From NCBI GenBank assembly GCA_029962745.1, contig CM057151.1, positions 33,374,818 to 33,438,817 of the forward strand: a stretch of 64,000 nucleotides of DNA. Reading direction: 5' to 3'. This document shows, piece after piece, positions 44,650-56,439 of the stretch. Position numbers and translations under genes: made by a program. The notes beneath the pieces were generated by a model. The model was not told where the DNA came from, ran no database searches, and saw only the letters and a program-made list of their open reading frames with translations. This stretch comes from Echinometra lucunter (taxonomy: Eukaryota > Echinodermata > Echinoidea > Camarodonta > Echinometridae). Position 1 is the stretch's first letter; each line of letters begins with the position of its first letter.

Positions 44650-46359
44650 CGGGGGGGGGGGGGGGCCACTCTATGTACAACACTGTAACCATGCGCGTGC
44701 ACAAAAACGCGGAATAAGGGGTGTTTCTTCAGGCAGAGCACGGATCCGCGCGGATCCGCGATAAGGGTATCAAAATCGCCGATTTGAGAGAAAAAGGGGG
44801 TCTTTTCAGAGCTAAATCCGCGCTAAGGGTCATTTTTTGCATAATCTGAAGTGAAATAAAAATGTACCTAATTCACAGTGATTTTTCCCCTTTCCATCAA
44901 TTTCCCCCAATTTTCACTGATTTTTCAATTTATTTACAGTCGCATCATTCATATTTTTGTGACATTGTACCCCCGGAGCGAGGTGTAAACAAAATGGGTG
45001 TATATAGCTTTGGTATATACGCCAAACGCGTGCGTCATGCATACTGTATCGCAGTATATGCAATAGGCGCAATCATTAGCAAAACGAGATATAGCGATGC
45101 GAGTATGGTACGGTTTACGGTAAGTGAGCCATGCTTAGTAACTATATCACGGTATAATATCGAGCGCGCAGCATATGAGCATGCATGCATATTTTGCTGA
45201 CTAGACTAGCTATAGACCCAACAAGTAGTGCTCAAACTGATTTTTCTCACTTTCACTGATTTGCTTTTCTTGTTCTTCTGCTTTTATCAAAGTTGAAAAT
45301 AGTTCTTATATCAAAATTCTAAGGTGTGTTTTTTTTTCATAGAAGTTTTTATGAAAACTCTGTGTGAAAGCCACATTGGAAGCACTTAGTTGGATGGCCA
45401 CTTAACTGTGAATTAAAAAGTACTCAATGAATGTCAACACTGTCTGTATTGTGTGTCATTTATATCACTGTGTTCATGACATTGATGCAGAGTTGCCACG
45501 TAGTACTGATTTTCAGTATTTCATCCTGAAATTTGTGAAGAATACTGTTCACAGTGGTAATTGAGAAGAATACAAAATACTCATTTTTAAATGTCCAGTT
45601 TCTCTGTTCTGTTGTTTATCTATTTGAGAAACACGGATTTCCTTAACAAATACTGATTGGAGTACTGAAATGTTCCAGTGAAATGTGGCAGCTCTGTTGA
45701 TGCAACCCGAGGAAATGGCATGATTTTAGAATTAGTTAATTTTTGATTTATTATGTTAAAACTACAATTATTGTTTACCACCCCCTTTTTTATTATCAAA
45801 ATATGAATTTAGTCCCTGTTGCTTTTGAAAGAATTTTTAAATGATACATTCTTACTATTCCTACAGTCTTGCTCTAATGATAAGAGTTATATTTGACCTA
45901 GTCCTTGTTAAGGGTGCTTTTTAAGTCCAATGCTCTCAATCATATAAAGGTATACGGAGAGAGAAAAATCCTAGTTTAAGGGTATGCGTTGAGAGAAAAA
46001 TCCTAGTTAAGGGTATGCGTGGAGAGAAAAATCCTAGTTAAGAGTATACGTGGAGAGAAAAAAATCCTAGTTAGGGGTATGCGTGGAGAGAAAAATCCTT
46101 GTTAAGGGTATGTGTGGAGAGAAAAATCCTAGTTAAGGGTATACGTGGAGAGAAAAATCCTAGTTAAGGGTATACGTGGAAAGAAAAATCCTAGTTAAGG
46201 GTATGCTGGAGAGAAAAATCCTAGTTAAGGGTATGCTGGAGAGAAAAAATCCTAGTTAAGGGTAGTTTTTTTGAGCTCCGCGAATCCTAGTTAAGGGTAC
46301 TTTTTGAAAGGGTGTGCACGAGCATGGTTACAGTGTTGTACATAGAGTGGCCCCCCCGG
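44650..46359. mobile_element. inverted-repeat element with 11-bp target duplication
   Basis: 1.71 kb. The left end is C then a G run then GCCACTCTATGTACAACACT, continuing GTAACCATGCGCGTGCAC; the right end is the inverse with one mismatch (ATGCTCGTGCAC). The inverted repeat is about 50 bp. GGGAGCACACC lies directly outside on both sides (44639-44649, 46360-46370) in the same orientation, an 11-bp duplication. Duplications of 9-11 bp are typical of Mutator-like elements; assignment is inference. The interior has a tandem GGATCCGCGC patch (44741-44760), a minisatellite near the right end and no transposase frame. Confidence 0.88.
45945..46268. repeat. minisatellite, about 30-bp unit, about 11 copies
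   Basis: The unit GAGAGAAAAATCCTAGTTAA plus GGGTATGCGTG repeats with small substitutions and 1-bp changes. It lies subterminally in the element 44650-46359, and a related word (AATCCTAGTTAAGGGTA) continues to 46300. Confidence 0.92.
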
Positions 46360-46370
46360 GGGAGCACACC

Positions 46371-46889
46371 AAATTTATGGGGGGGGGGGGGCACGTGCCC
46401 CAAGGCCCCTCGTAGTACGCCCCTGCTTTCGCCCCTCCTCCGACCTCTAGTCGAGCCCTTCGTTTATGAGATCACTGCATGCACTGATCTCTACACTTGT
46501 GTAGTAGAGATCAGTGTTTGAGATCGATGCACGAGTGCCAATTTAGTTTTTGCGAGATGAAAGGGGGAAACCACCCTCCCCAAAAACATACAAATAAGCA
46601 AATTTTGGGAAAATATTCGATTAGAAAATATGTAATTTTATACAAAATAAAAACAAATTTGTGGCGAAAATAGTCAATCCTGACTAATTGCCAAATAAAA
46701 CCAAATTAACAACAACAAACGACTTGCTGTACCCAAGTTGTTGTACCACGTGTACAGTACATATACGCGTTCTTTGCTAGTATGCGCGGTGATCGAGTGC
46801 GTGCAGCTATACTAGTACGTGGGCAGCTGTTTTGGGCTTGCGTTTATCCATATCTCAGAGTCTAGTCAGGGAATTTATCCTGAAGCAAC
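46371..46889. other. gene-free; possible promoter at the right end
   Basis: A G run (about 46379-46391) and GC-rich patch give way to AT-rich sequence. From about 46740 a mixed-composition segment with CCACGTGTAC (E-box core CACGTG) and CpG words leads into the candidate first exon. Confidence 0.35.
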
Positions 46890-46927
46890 ATGGCAGACAA
46901 CGCAGGAAGTGCAGAAAATAATCAAGG
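46890..46927 (+). CDS. candidate first coding exon
   Basis: The ATG at 46890 in CAACATGG context encodes MADNAGSAENNQ, followed by GG and a strong donor-like GTAAGG at 46928. Without splicing the frame stops at TAA two codons later, so it makes sense only as a first exon (12 codons plus 2 nt). No second exon is identified; the following kilobase is occupied by palindromic elements. The product is not recognised, and a frame this short is weak evidence. Confidence 0.3.
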
Positions 46928-47094
46928 GTAAGGCCAATTGCATCTACGGTACTATGAAATACGGTAGCGACTAGCGTACCAGTAGAGATCTAGACCCAAC
47001 ATGTAAAAAAATTAGCGCTTGTATTTGTACTAGAATCTAGATCTAGACCTAGGCCTACTAGATTTCTAACAGTTAGTTAGTTGTAGGATGAGGG

Positions 47095-48321
47095 GTTGGG
47101 TGTCCGGACACGTAACGAAAAAAAAAAAAAAAAAAATGAAGCCTTCTTTTTTGTCTTTGGATTAAACAAAAACTAGGTCTATGCATTGATTTGTGCTAAT
47201 CCTCATCAATATTTGTTCTCATATCTATAATATTGTCTAACATTTTCATGATTTTGTGCTAACTTAAAATTACATTCAGATGGCAGTGTATACAGCCACA
47301 CGCGTGTGTCTTTACCTTACGGCCACACGCGTGTGGTTGTATCCACAGCATCGACATGAGGATACAGCCACACTTGTCTGAATTCCCACTTGAAGTCTGT
47401 GCCGCGACAGCTATCGCTATTGTCAACTGCACTGCACAAGCGATGTGTACTCATGCGATGGTATGTGTTGCGACTTGCAAAACTTGGATCGTCACGAAGG
47501 TTTTATCTCTCGATTTCACTTATTATACAAACAATATTTTCACTTCATTCTCACCTGGTCAGCAAGCAGATGACAATATAGTACAATATTGTTTGTATTT
47601 CAGTGAATTTCAAGAGATAAAACCTTCGTGACGATCCAAGTTTTGGGGTTTGGCAACACACTGTCGCATGAATTTACACATCGCTTGTGCAGTGCATACA
47701 TACACACTAGCGATAGCTGTAGCGGCGCAGAGTATAAGTGGGAATTCAGTTGAGTGTGACTGTATCCTCATGTGGATGTTGTGGATACAACCACACGCGT
47801 GTGGCCGTAAGGTAAAGACACACGCGTGTGGCTGTATACACTGCCTAACTTAATTTAAGAGATTTGCTTGTGAACTTTTTCAATTGGCTGTTTAAAATCG
47901 ACTGTCCGGATGGCAAACCCGGAGAATAGGGGACCGGAACGTGCGCGCATGGCATTTGTACTGTGCAGAGATCGGCAGCAACAGCCGAACGAAAGTCAGG
48001 GTATGTGACAAGTCCATGATCAAGTTCAAAATGACTTTAAAATATGTTTTAATCAGGTAATTATGTTCTAATATATTACATTGTCCTCTCGGCTTTCAAA
48101 TGCATGATTATGTGGTGAAAATCATTTTGATTTTTGTCAGAAATGTTCTCAAACTCACAAATGTTTCATCCATGAATCTTGTGCAGATCGTCCCCCTCGC
48201 CGCCGACTCTGCCGCTGCTACCGGCTGCATTTGTTTGCACACAAATGAATATGTGCGCGCGTTCCGGTCCCCTATTCTCCGGGTTTGCCGTCCAAACACA
48301 CAATCTGTCCGGACACCCAAC
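47095..48321. mobile_element. composite foldback region with 16-bp ends
   Basis: GTTGGGTGTCCGGACA at 47095-47110 is exactly inverted at 48306-48321. A second inverted pair lies inside on the right: 47908-47950 against 48251-48293 (GGCAAACCCGGAGAATAGGG and GGACCGGAAC words). A complete palindromic element (47282-47846) sits in the left part. The region looks like one decayed element that received another. No flanking duplication is evident. A frame from 47949 (MAFVLCRDRQQQPNESQ) ends at a GTATGT donor-like site, but lies in an inverted-repeat arm. Confidence 0.6.
47282..47846. mobile_element. near-complete palindromic (foldback) element
   Basis: Arms 47282-47536 and 47584-47846 are inverted copies with only scattered mismatches, separated by a 47-bp spacer. 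The ends are GGCAGTGTATACAGCC. Inside the arms CCACACGCGTGTGG, itself a 14-bp perfect palindrome, occurs once per arm, with a related CCACACGCGTGTG beside it. No clear flanking duplication and no coding capacity that survives inspection. Confidence 0.9.
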
Positions 48322-50385
48322 AACTGGATATATGATGGCTGGATGGGGGGACCTAAACCTATGCACTTTGTTTTCTGTGGCTAAAAGTCACAGAAATCAT
48401 TTTTTAACATCAAAACAAAATATACTTGATAGGTCTAGAGTCTATAGATCTAGATCTATGTAAATTGAAAGAGAGAAAGAAAGAGAGAGAAAGAAATACT
48501 GAAGTGAATTCTTTATTTATAATGTCATTGTCATTGGCAACAATAGTCAAATATGACTGATTGCCGATACCATACAACGAAAGAAGAAGAAGAAGATTAG
48601 CTTGTACAAATTTCATTTCTATATCTGGATTCTACATATTCCAAAGTTGATTTGTGGAGAAAATTAGGATGGGTGAATGTTAGCAATGCATATTTCTGGG
48701 TCGATATCAATGCCGGTGTCAAATTTTGTTCTGAAAAATGAAGGGGTCCTAAAGCTACGCACATGCAATAAATGAATGCAAATCTTGATATTGAAATTGA
48801 CTGTGTGTATTTTAGCCTGATTTGAACGCGTTGCATTGCACGTCTATGTGATTTGTATGGTGGTAGCATTAGGACCCCTGCCCGACTATACTACTACTTA
48901 CTAACTTAAGGCCTCAACACACCGAATCCGACATCCGACAAAACGACACGATATCCGACATCCGACAAGATAAACGACTAAAAATTCGTGCACACCACTT
49001 ACGACATCACCTAAGAAATCGTGCCGGTTTGCAAAATGTGCCATTTTCGATGATGAGAATGTCGTGATGGAATTCATTTGAAACTCATCAAGAAGTCTTG
49101 AAAATAATTGCAAAGATCAAGCCAGCAGGAAATTAATCATTTTGATTTGGAAATCACTTATTAGTTTTCCCTAAAGAGTTTTGAATTGTGTCATATGTAC
49201 CCTACCCCACTTGCACAAGTGCACAATGTACGATGAGAAGATAATCGCTATTCCTTGCTCCCTCTCCTTTCTGCCTCTTTCCGTCTGTCTGTCTCTATCA
49301 CTCCATTCATTTAAAGGCATTGGCTAACTTAGTGAGTAGCTGCTTTAAAAAATTCTCAAACTAAGATGAAACATGAGTACTCACAAACCCTGAAACCAAC
49401 CATAATTTGGAATGAAAAAGTGTAAGTTAGACGCAAACGGCGATTTTATTATCATTCGTCTCACGAGACAATCACTAAGAGGACCATTTTGCTTGAATTT
49501 GAAAATGCTGTTATGTGCCTCCCTCCGCGTGATATGCCAATGCACACAGTATGGTAAGGTGAGTATTACGTGCATGCGCACTCCTTATGTCTATTCTGTG
49601 CAACCGACCCTCGTATATTTTTCAAACATTGGTTTACATTTTTGATATTTAAAAATACTTCCTGTGGATATTATACTGTGAAACTTTCAGACTGGTATTT
49701 TTGCACTATAACCCTTATGTTTATCCCATTTTCAAGTAACAAAACAAGATTTTTAAAAATCATAACAATGTTAACCAATGTCTTTAAATCATTTACTAAG
49801 TATATGTTTTCCATAAAAGTTTTAATGCATCATCTTTACTCCCATTCAACACTTGCACAATTAATGAACTCATGGTCGAGAAGAGAATATGTATTTCCCA
49901 ATCTCTATCTCTCCCTCTCTTTTTCTTTTTTTTTTCTCTCTCTATTTCTCTCATTTTACAACTCTCTTCATTTAAAATGAGTCCAGTTATGATGAATATG
50001 ACTGTAATTGAAATAATAACAGATTCTTCACAGAACAAAACTTATTTTTTTAAATACTGCTATTCATATCGTTCAAGGACAAGTATGAATACTGCAAACA
50101 TCTTTTTCAAATACATTTGAGTACACACAAAATGAATTATTCAAGCAAACATGATATGAATGAGAGTACATGTATATGTGTTAGGTACTCACTGTGATGT
50201 AAACAGACACAAAGTTCATTAAAGTATCTGTTTAATTTGGCCTACAACTGATTTCTACATTCTCTCATGTCCTTACCTTTCCTATTGCACTTTTGTCTAT
50301 TTGTTAATTGTTATGTTATTTCATTTTTTGCACAAGTTGCGCCTTGAGCATTTGATTATCAAATGGATTTGGCACCTTACAAATC

Positions 50386-50387
<2 letters not shown>
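48322..50387. other. no gene recognised
   Basis: This holds a GA-rich stretch (about 48466-48497), AT-rich unique sequence and a T/C-rich patch (49900-49960). Words CCGACATCCGACA at 48928-48966 next to GGCCTCAACACACCG resemble one end of an inverted-repeat element, but no partner end was found. No convincing coding exon. Confidence 0.4.
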
Positions 50388-50443
<56 letters not shown>

Positions 50444-50452
50444 TATCATTAT
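50388..50452. repeat. ATT microsatellite
   Basis: Some twenty ATT triplets, then ACC/ATC variants. Confidence 0.95.
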
Positions 50453-51411
50453 TAAGTGCAAATGATTTATCCCCAAAGGGTCTATGATGTTAAATCAATT
50501 ATACAATATATACATTGTAGCTTGCCAAAGTCCGTCCCCCCCCCCCCCCACCCCCCCATCGTAAAATATACCTTCCAAAACTCAATCGACAGTAAAGGCC
50601 AAATGGTTATGCCAAAAAAGCACATATTATTTTTCTATGACAGAAAATTTAATTTAAAAATGAAAGTCCCCACTCAGCAAACTGCAAAAAAGCAGAACAA
50701 TTAACAAATAACAGGACTAGTAACCAGTTTACAGATGTGGTGTTACAATAAATTAGCTAAGTAAAGCACAATTGTGGAGCAGATTAGATCAGAGCAGACA
50801 TAGAAAGAATATCTGTTTGGGTGATTAGTACCCAAGTGACTGTCAAACAATATCAAATGAGCAATGTCTGAATACATGTCTTACTTGCATTTTTATCATC
50901 TGCATGAAATTCAAGGGAAGCAAGATCTTGAAATTAAGTCCTGAAAAAACTATGGGGATATTTTGTTCAGAAAAAAAAGCAACTTGAAAAATGTCTAGTT
51001 CCTTGAATTAAATATCAGTAGCATATTTGATTTGATTTATGATTCGAGTTCCTGTTCTTAATACACCCGTGACAGGGGCTGCAGAACGTTTTTTGGAGTG
51101 GGGCTGTAGGCTTCCTAAAGATCTTGGGGATTTATGGCTTAGTAAGCCTATAAAATGAGCAATTTACAATTTAGAAACAAGGTATTTTGTTTTTGTTTTC
51201 TTTTTGAATTGTGAGGGGGGGGGGGGCTGCAGCACAACCGCCACCCCCCGCTTTTGCGGCCCCCCGCATGATATTGACAAGTCGATTTAAAAAAAATTAC
51301 TAATAACAACCAGGTGACTAAACATCCAAAGGCTGTCCATTTTGTTTGATACAAGTAATATCAAACTCTAGAATCTTATTAGTTCACTGTCAATAACAGA
51401 AACTTGTGAGC
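50453..51411. other. no gene recognised
   Basis: AT-rich sequence with a C run near 50537-50549 and a G/C-rich patch near 51215-51265. No coding or RNA signal. Confidence 0.45.
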
Positions 51412-51692
51412 TCATCACCTGAGCTTGACGTCCACGAGTCAGCTAGACATTGAAAAAGGTATACGAGTCATACAGTCCACAAGCTAGACACTTCAGTAAA
51501 ATAGGTCCAAGAGCTCGACACTGTGTAATTTATGCCCTCATGCTCAACACTAGGCAATTAGGCCCACTAGTGTCGATCTCTTGGGTCTTATTTGCCTAAT
51601 GTCGAGCTCCTGGGTGGCATGACTCATGAGTTTTATAACTCCGGGCTGTATGACCCGTGGGCCGTAGGACTCGTGGCGTGTACCCAAACTTG
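51412..51692. repeat. decayed inverted repeat
   Basis: Left words CACGAGTC, TACGAGTCATACAG and CAAGAGCTCGACAC are matched by inverted GACTCGTGG, CTGTATGACCCGTG and GTGTCGATCTCTTGG on the right. Arms are about 120 bp and much diverged, with short internal repeats of GTCGAGCTC type. Probably an old foldback or MITE. Confidence 0.5.
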
Positions 51693-52618
51693 TGACACAT
51701 TGGCATGAAATATGATTTCACAGATACAGAGATTCGTTCAGACTGTGGTGTTGTAAAATTGTCCCACTGTAGAAAGTAAAATTCAGAATGCTGAAATGAA
51801 AAAATAATGTCATCTTATAGTCCAATGCCTCTTTTGCAGTCTGATTTGAAATCATCTGCTTAAATTCCTGCTCTGGGGAAGGGGCATGCTGCTTTAAGAA
51901 CCATGGGATGGGTTTGGGTGGCACAGATGATAATGTTGGATGCTGATGGACTGGGGAAGACATTCTGCCTTACGACATGGGTGACTTGCATTTGTCTTGC
52001 CTCCCTCTCGCTCTTCAGAACTTTCTTGTCTATCAGCAAACTGCTTCATGAAATTCTACTTAACGGCCCCTTCAAATGATCAAAAAGAGGCAGGACCTAA
52101 TGCCATTCGCGTAATGATATCCGCGCATGCTGCTTTCCGTCTAGTAAATTTATTATATGTCTATGGTTACAACTAACGTCCGGGCGCAATGAGTCGCCGG
52201 TGATATTGACTTGCCACTCAGCTGTCATTAAACGTCACCTCTTGTCTGAAGTCATAGTCTAAAATGTATCTGCATCACTGCAGACTTTGTTGTGGCTACA
52301 GTGAATAGGTCAAAATAAATCCTTCTGCCATTGCAAAGTCTCTCGTAAGGTCCGGCACTGAAATAAGAGTTGAGCGCGATCATAGTTTAACTTGCACACG
52401 CACGACGCACTCCTGCAATAGCGCGTGCATGGAGCTCGGGGGAGGAAGACGCGAATTCTCTACTCAGCAGTCATTGTCTCCCAATCTGATGGCGTAAGTC
52501 AGGGCTCCACACTCAGCCTGGAGGCTCCTAGTAGGCATATCACACCATTTTTAAAACTTTCTTATTTTGACTTAAAACCATTTGCAGAGGAAGGAGGGGC
52601 ATAAAAGAAACACAGAAC
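51693..52618. other. no confident gene
   Basis: GC-richer than its surroundings, with CpG-containing stretches at 52120-52200 and 52380-52450. A short minus-strand frame (52049 to 51894, 51 codons) is open but has no recognisable motif. TCCGTCTAGTAAATTTATTA begins a 30-bp word at 52136-52165 that recurs exactly at 52649-52678. Confidence 0.35.
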
Positions 52619-53509
52619 CAGTGTTGGGTCCGAGACAGTCACAGACTGTCCGTCTAGTAAATTTATTATATGTCTATGATCCCGAGACCGAGACCAAGAC
52701 ACTTGTGTCCAGAATCAGCCAAGACCAGCCTCGAAATACACGAGGGCGACGGGCGATTTTTTTTTTCAGTGATGATATTTAGTCAAGAGATAGTGCCAGA
52801 TGTCCCGGTATATTTGGTTCAAGAAATTTATCACCTCAAAATGAGTCTGAAATCACAAAAACTGAGTTCAGTCCCACACATAGTCTTTTGAGTCGGTTGT
52901 GAGGTGATCGAAATTCATCAAGTAATATCGCCCCAAAAGTATCTGAAAAGGTATCTATATGCTTAGAACTTATTGTAAATGTGATATTTGGCTGTCTCTT
53001 TTAGCTTTTGTGGAATAAAGGTGTATTATAGAATACGAAAACTAGTTGTTTTTTCACAAAAGATTGCCTTGCAATGAGGGCTTTCTGACTCCCTGCTGTG
53101 ACTGTACATGTCTGTGACTGCAGATATTTCTAATGTGGCCGGGCGTGTGATCCTAACATTCAGTGATCACTTTGAGTTTCTTTGAAAATTTGATAGTACA
53201 AATCCCCAATCTAATACAGTTTACAGTTATAAATTTTCTGTGCTTTTATGCATTATAGTGATTCTAAGGATGCCACCAGATACTTTAAAAAGTTACAGAT
53301 GTGCGACAAAAAGTAGTCCCTTAATAAGAAAAATAGCCCCAAGATATTCAGTGGTAGCGCCAATGTAAAAAAAAAAAATAGCCCCCCCCCCCCCCCAAAA
53401 TAATTAATTCCTACGCTGGCCGAGACCAAGACCGAGACCGAGACATTAGCGTCTGAGACTGAGACGAAACACGAGACACACAATCACTGTCTCGAGTCAT
53501 CCAACACTG
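52619..53509. mobile_element. hAT-like terminal repeats (CAGTGTTGG)
   Basis: The left end CAGTGTTGGGTCCGAGACAG and the inverted right end CAGTGTTGGATGACTCGAGA share their outermost 9 bp and GAGAC-rich subterminal sequence. CAGTGTTGG-type ends are common in hAT elements. The 8-bp flanks differ, so no target duplication is preserved, and no transposase is present. Subterminal GAGACCGAGACCAAGAC words recur. Confidence 0.45.
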
Positions 53510-54385
53510 ATTATTATCTAAATTTGTAAATAATCTTATAAAAGGAACAATGAGACAATTACTGAAAAGCATTTATTTGAGTCATATTGTAATTTGACTG
53601 TATTGTTTTGGGTTGAACTGTTAGAATAGTCAATACCCTACTTCTCAGAAAGCCAGGCGAGATTTTTGCACAAGGAAGCGATTCCACACATAACATCATT
53701 AGCATACACACTGGAAACGACGATCCCCACCACGTTGCAACCTCGGAATGAAGTTGTGCAATAGGACGGAAATGGGAAAGAATTGGCTGGGAGATGGGAG
53801 GTGAGATGGGAGTTGAAGGGGGTCTGGGAAGGGGAGGGGGATGTGCCTGGCAGAGACCATTGCCCCAGCCTTGCACATGCATTTTCAGACTATACGGTTA
53901 ATCTTAATTCAATAAATCTAATAAGTCTAATCCGTAGACTGGATCGGATTGGGGTGGAGGTGGGGGTGGGGGGGGATATAAGGTTGTAGATAAGATCGTT
54001 ATAGGGGGGGGGGCGTGCTTAACAATAAATGCTTGAGTATAATGCGGGGGGGGGGGGCTTACAGATGTGGGACTTTTGCCATTTTTGTAACATAGTCGTT
54101 GGGCTCCGGCCGTCAATTCTGAGTTTTGTTTACTTCTAGTTTTTTCTGCATATGTATTTTGGTATGTATTCTCTGATTGTTAAATAAAAATTAAAAATCT
54201 ACAAACTGTATTTCAAGGTATCCAACTCTGAATCTCTACTCTTTTTCATGTTATTTTTACTTTCAGAATGAAAACAATGTGATTTTATCCTACAGATTGA
54301 AGTAAAGCAGTGAGATTAACTTGTCAAAATTGAGCTCTTTTTCAGTGTCTTGCTGATGTCTCGGCCTCCAAGACGCCAGATATTT
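53510..54385. other. no gene recognised
   Basis: Purine-rich, with repeated G runs at 53960-53976, 54005-54013 and 54044-54057. Open frames here are shadows of the runs. Confidence 0.45.
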
Positions 54386-54490
54386 CCCTTCGAGACAGAG
54401 ACCGAGACCAAGACATTAGCATCGGAGACCGAGATGAGACACGAGACACACAATCACTGTCTCGAGACATGTCTCGAGACCGAGTTCGAT
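54386..54490. repeat. GAGACC-type repeat, second copy
   Basis: GAGACCGAGACCAAGACATT and GAGACACACAATCACTGTCT also occur near 53422-53490, so this is a solitary fragment of the element whose right end lies at 53509. Confidence 0.75.
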
Positions 54491-55098
54491 TTTTCGTTCT
54501 GGAGTTATGCAAAAATTAAGATTCGAAAAAAGACCCTAAATTCAGCCATTTTGGGAAAATGGCCCTTTTTGCACATTTTGACCCAGTATTTTCAAGAAAT
54601 CATTAATTGACAATTGCCCAAACACTATCAAGTTGCTAGAAAGCTGGACATACTACAAAGAAAAGAAAAAAATGAGTATTCAAAATTTTGTCGTTTTCTT
54701 GTAATAAAGCGTGAAAATAGCTCTATTTGGCCATGAAATCACTGATGGGCCGGTCAGATTTGTTGAAAAATAAACAAAGTCCAGCTAATTAATATGCATA
54801 CATGTAAATGCCATAACTCTGGAACGAATCATCATTTTGCAGTGAAACTTGCCTGATCTGAGATCCATCCAAAGTACTTTACAACTGCACATCTTTTATT
54901 CGAAATTGAGTTCAAATATTCAAAAAAAAAATCGTAATATATGCAGTTTTTATGCGAATTAGCCTAATTAAATATGCGTAATTGCTCTAATTTTGAAATG
55001 GATCATAACTTTATAATGAAAATTGCCAAAATTGAAGTTCTTATCATACTCCTTCATGTTTTTGAATAAATCCCATATTGCATGTTTTTATATGCATA
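54491..55098. other. no gene recognised
   Basis: AT-rich sequence with repeated ATATGCATA/TTAATTA-type words (about 54790, 54970 and 55090). No coding or RNA signal. Confidence 0.45.
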
Positions 55099-56232
55099 CA
55101 GGCCTCTACAAAAATTTTTTTCTTCACTTGCCCTGTCGGGCAAGTGAAAAAAAAATTTGGTTGCCCTCAAGGAAGAACAACTTGCCCGAATTTTCTTTGT
55201 ACATGTATTTCCTTTGTTTTTATCTCATTTTTTTTCCAGTAGTAAATATTTTAAACAGGGCTTAGTCATTTAAGTTTTTTGCAAAATGTTTAAAACCCAT
55301 TTTAGTAAGAACAAAAAAATGAAGACGGCGGTAACTGTTTAAAATAGATCTACAATAATGTTGGATGAAAAATAAATAAAGAGAGCCTAAAATCCTTCCT
55401 CACAACTGCCAAAATATAGTTAAAATTCATGTTTCACACCTATGAAATGGCCTTCCAATGTCCATGTTCTCTTAAAAGTGGTTTAATTTGGTTGTTTACT
55501 CAAAATAAAAAGAGAAATTATCACTTCCTTCTTCGCTCAGAAAGATCGACTTTTGAATGGTACCGTGTGATTTTAAGTACATCAACCAACACGAAAAAAA
55601 AATATGTGGGAATGTACTAATTATCGTATGGTAATGACGGCATATTTACACTCGATCTTTCTCATCCAAGAAGGAACTGATATTATCTCTTTTTATTGTC
55701 AGTAAATGACCAAATTAGACCACTTTTAAGAAAATATGGACATTGGAAGGGCATTTAAAAGGTGTGAGATGTGAATTTTAGCGATGCTTTGCCAGTTGTG
55801 TGGAAGGATTTTTCACTACATTTTGTTAACGGTTACCCGTTTTGCAAAAGTGCGAGTCTTGTGTGTGTGGACCGACTGGTTGAATCCGCAATGGTTGAGT
55901 CAGTTTGGGATGTAGTGAAAAGCGACACCGCGGCGAATTAGCGTTTTTGTTTTCAATAATGCAGCCTCCACAGACCATTTTCGGACAATAAGTGGATATA
56001 AACTTAGCGATAAATCCTGGTAATCTTACTTCAATTTCTCTGGTTTTTGCCGGTTTGAGATAATATGGAAATCGTAACTTTTTCCACCTTTCTGTAGGCT
56101 AATTTGATTTTGAATGCTTTTATTGTAAAAATCACCACTTGCCCGATCGGGCAAGTGAGTTTGACATTTGCTTGCCCGCCCATGATTTTTACTTGCCCCG
56201 GGCAAGCGGGCAAACGGGTTTGTCGCGCCCTG
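55099..56232. mobile_element. foldback element with TGCATA flanks
   Basis: 1134 bp. The left end CAGGCCTCTACAAAAATT and the inverted right end CAGGGCGCGACAAACCC are related, and CACTTGCCC-TCGGGCAAGTG palindromes lie near both ends (about 55126-55147 and 56136-56158). TGCATA abuts both ends (55093-55098, 56233-56238). Internal arms 55396-55560 and 55650-55812 are inverted copies of about 165 bp. No transposase. CAGGG-type ends recall hAT elements, but the 6-bp duplication does not fit their usual 8 bp. Confidence 0.75.
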
Positions 56233-56439
56233 TGCATATTTCATGCCTGTTTTATGCAAATTCACCTGATTAGTATGCAAAAATTTTATAGGTTTGGACA
56301 GGAATGTTATTATTTGCATAAAAAAGGATAACTTTCATGAATCTGTATTCAGTGCTTCAAGGCATGGGCTTTATACTTAATTCAAGTTGTTATTCAACCT
56401 GCGTGGCTTATTATGCTCTTGGAATTTGTGTTATCACTT

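Noticed and set aside
48100..48463. Overlapping frames of about 65-95 residues on both strands
   Set aside because: They lie in an inverted-repeat arm, so openness on both strands reflects shared composition.
48907..49030. End of an inverted-repeat transposon (CCGACATCCGACA words)
   Set aside because: No partner end was found within the window.
51894..52049. A 51-codon minus-strand frame
   Set aside because: It has no recognised domain, other frames of the same stretch are equally open, and no splice sites were convincing.
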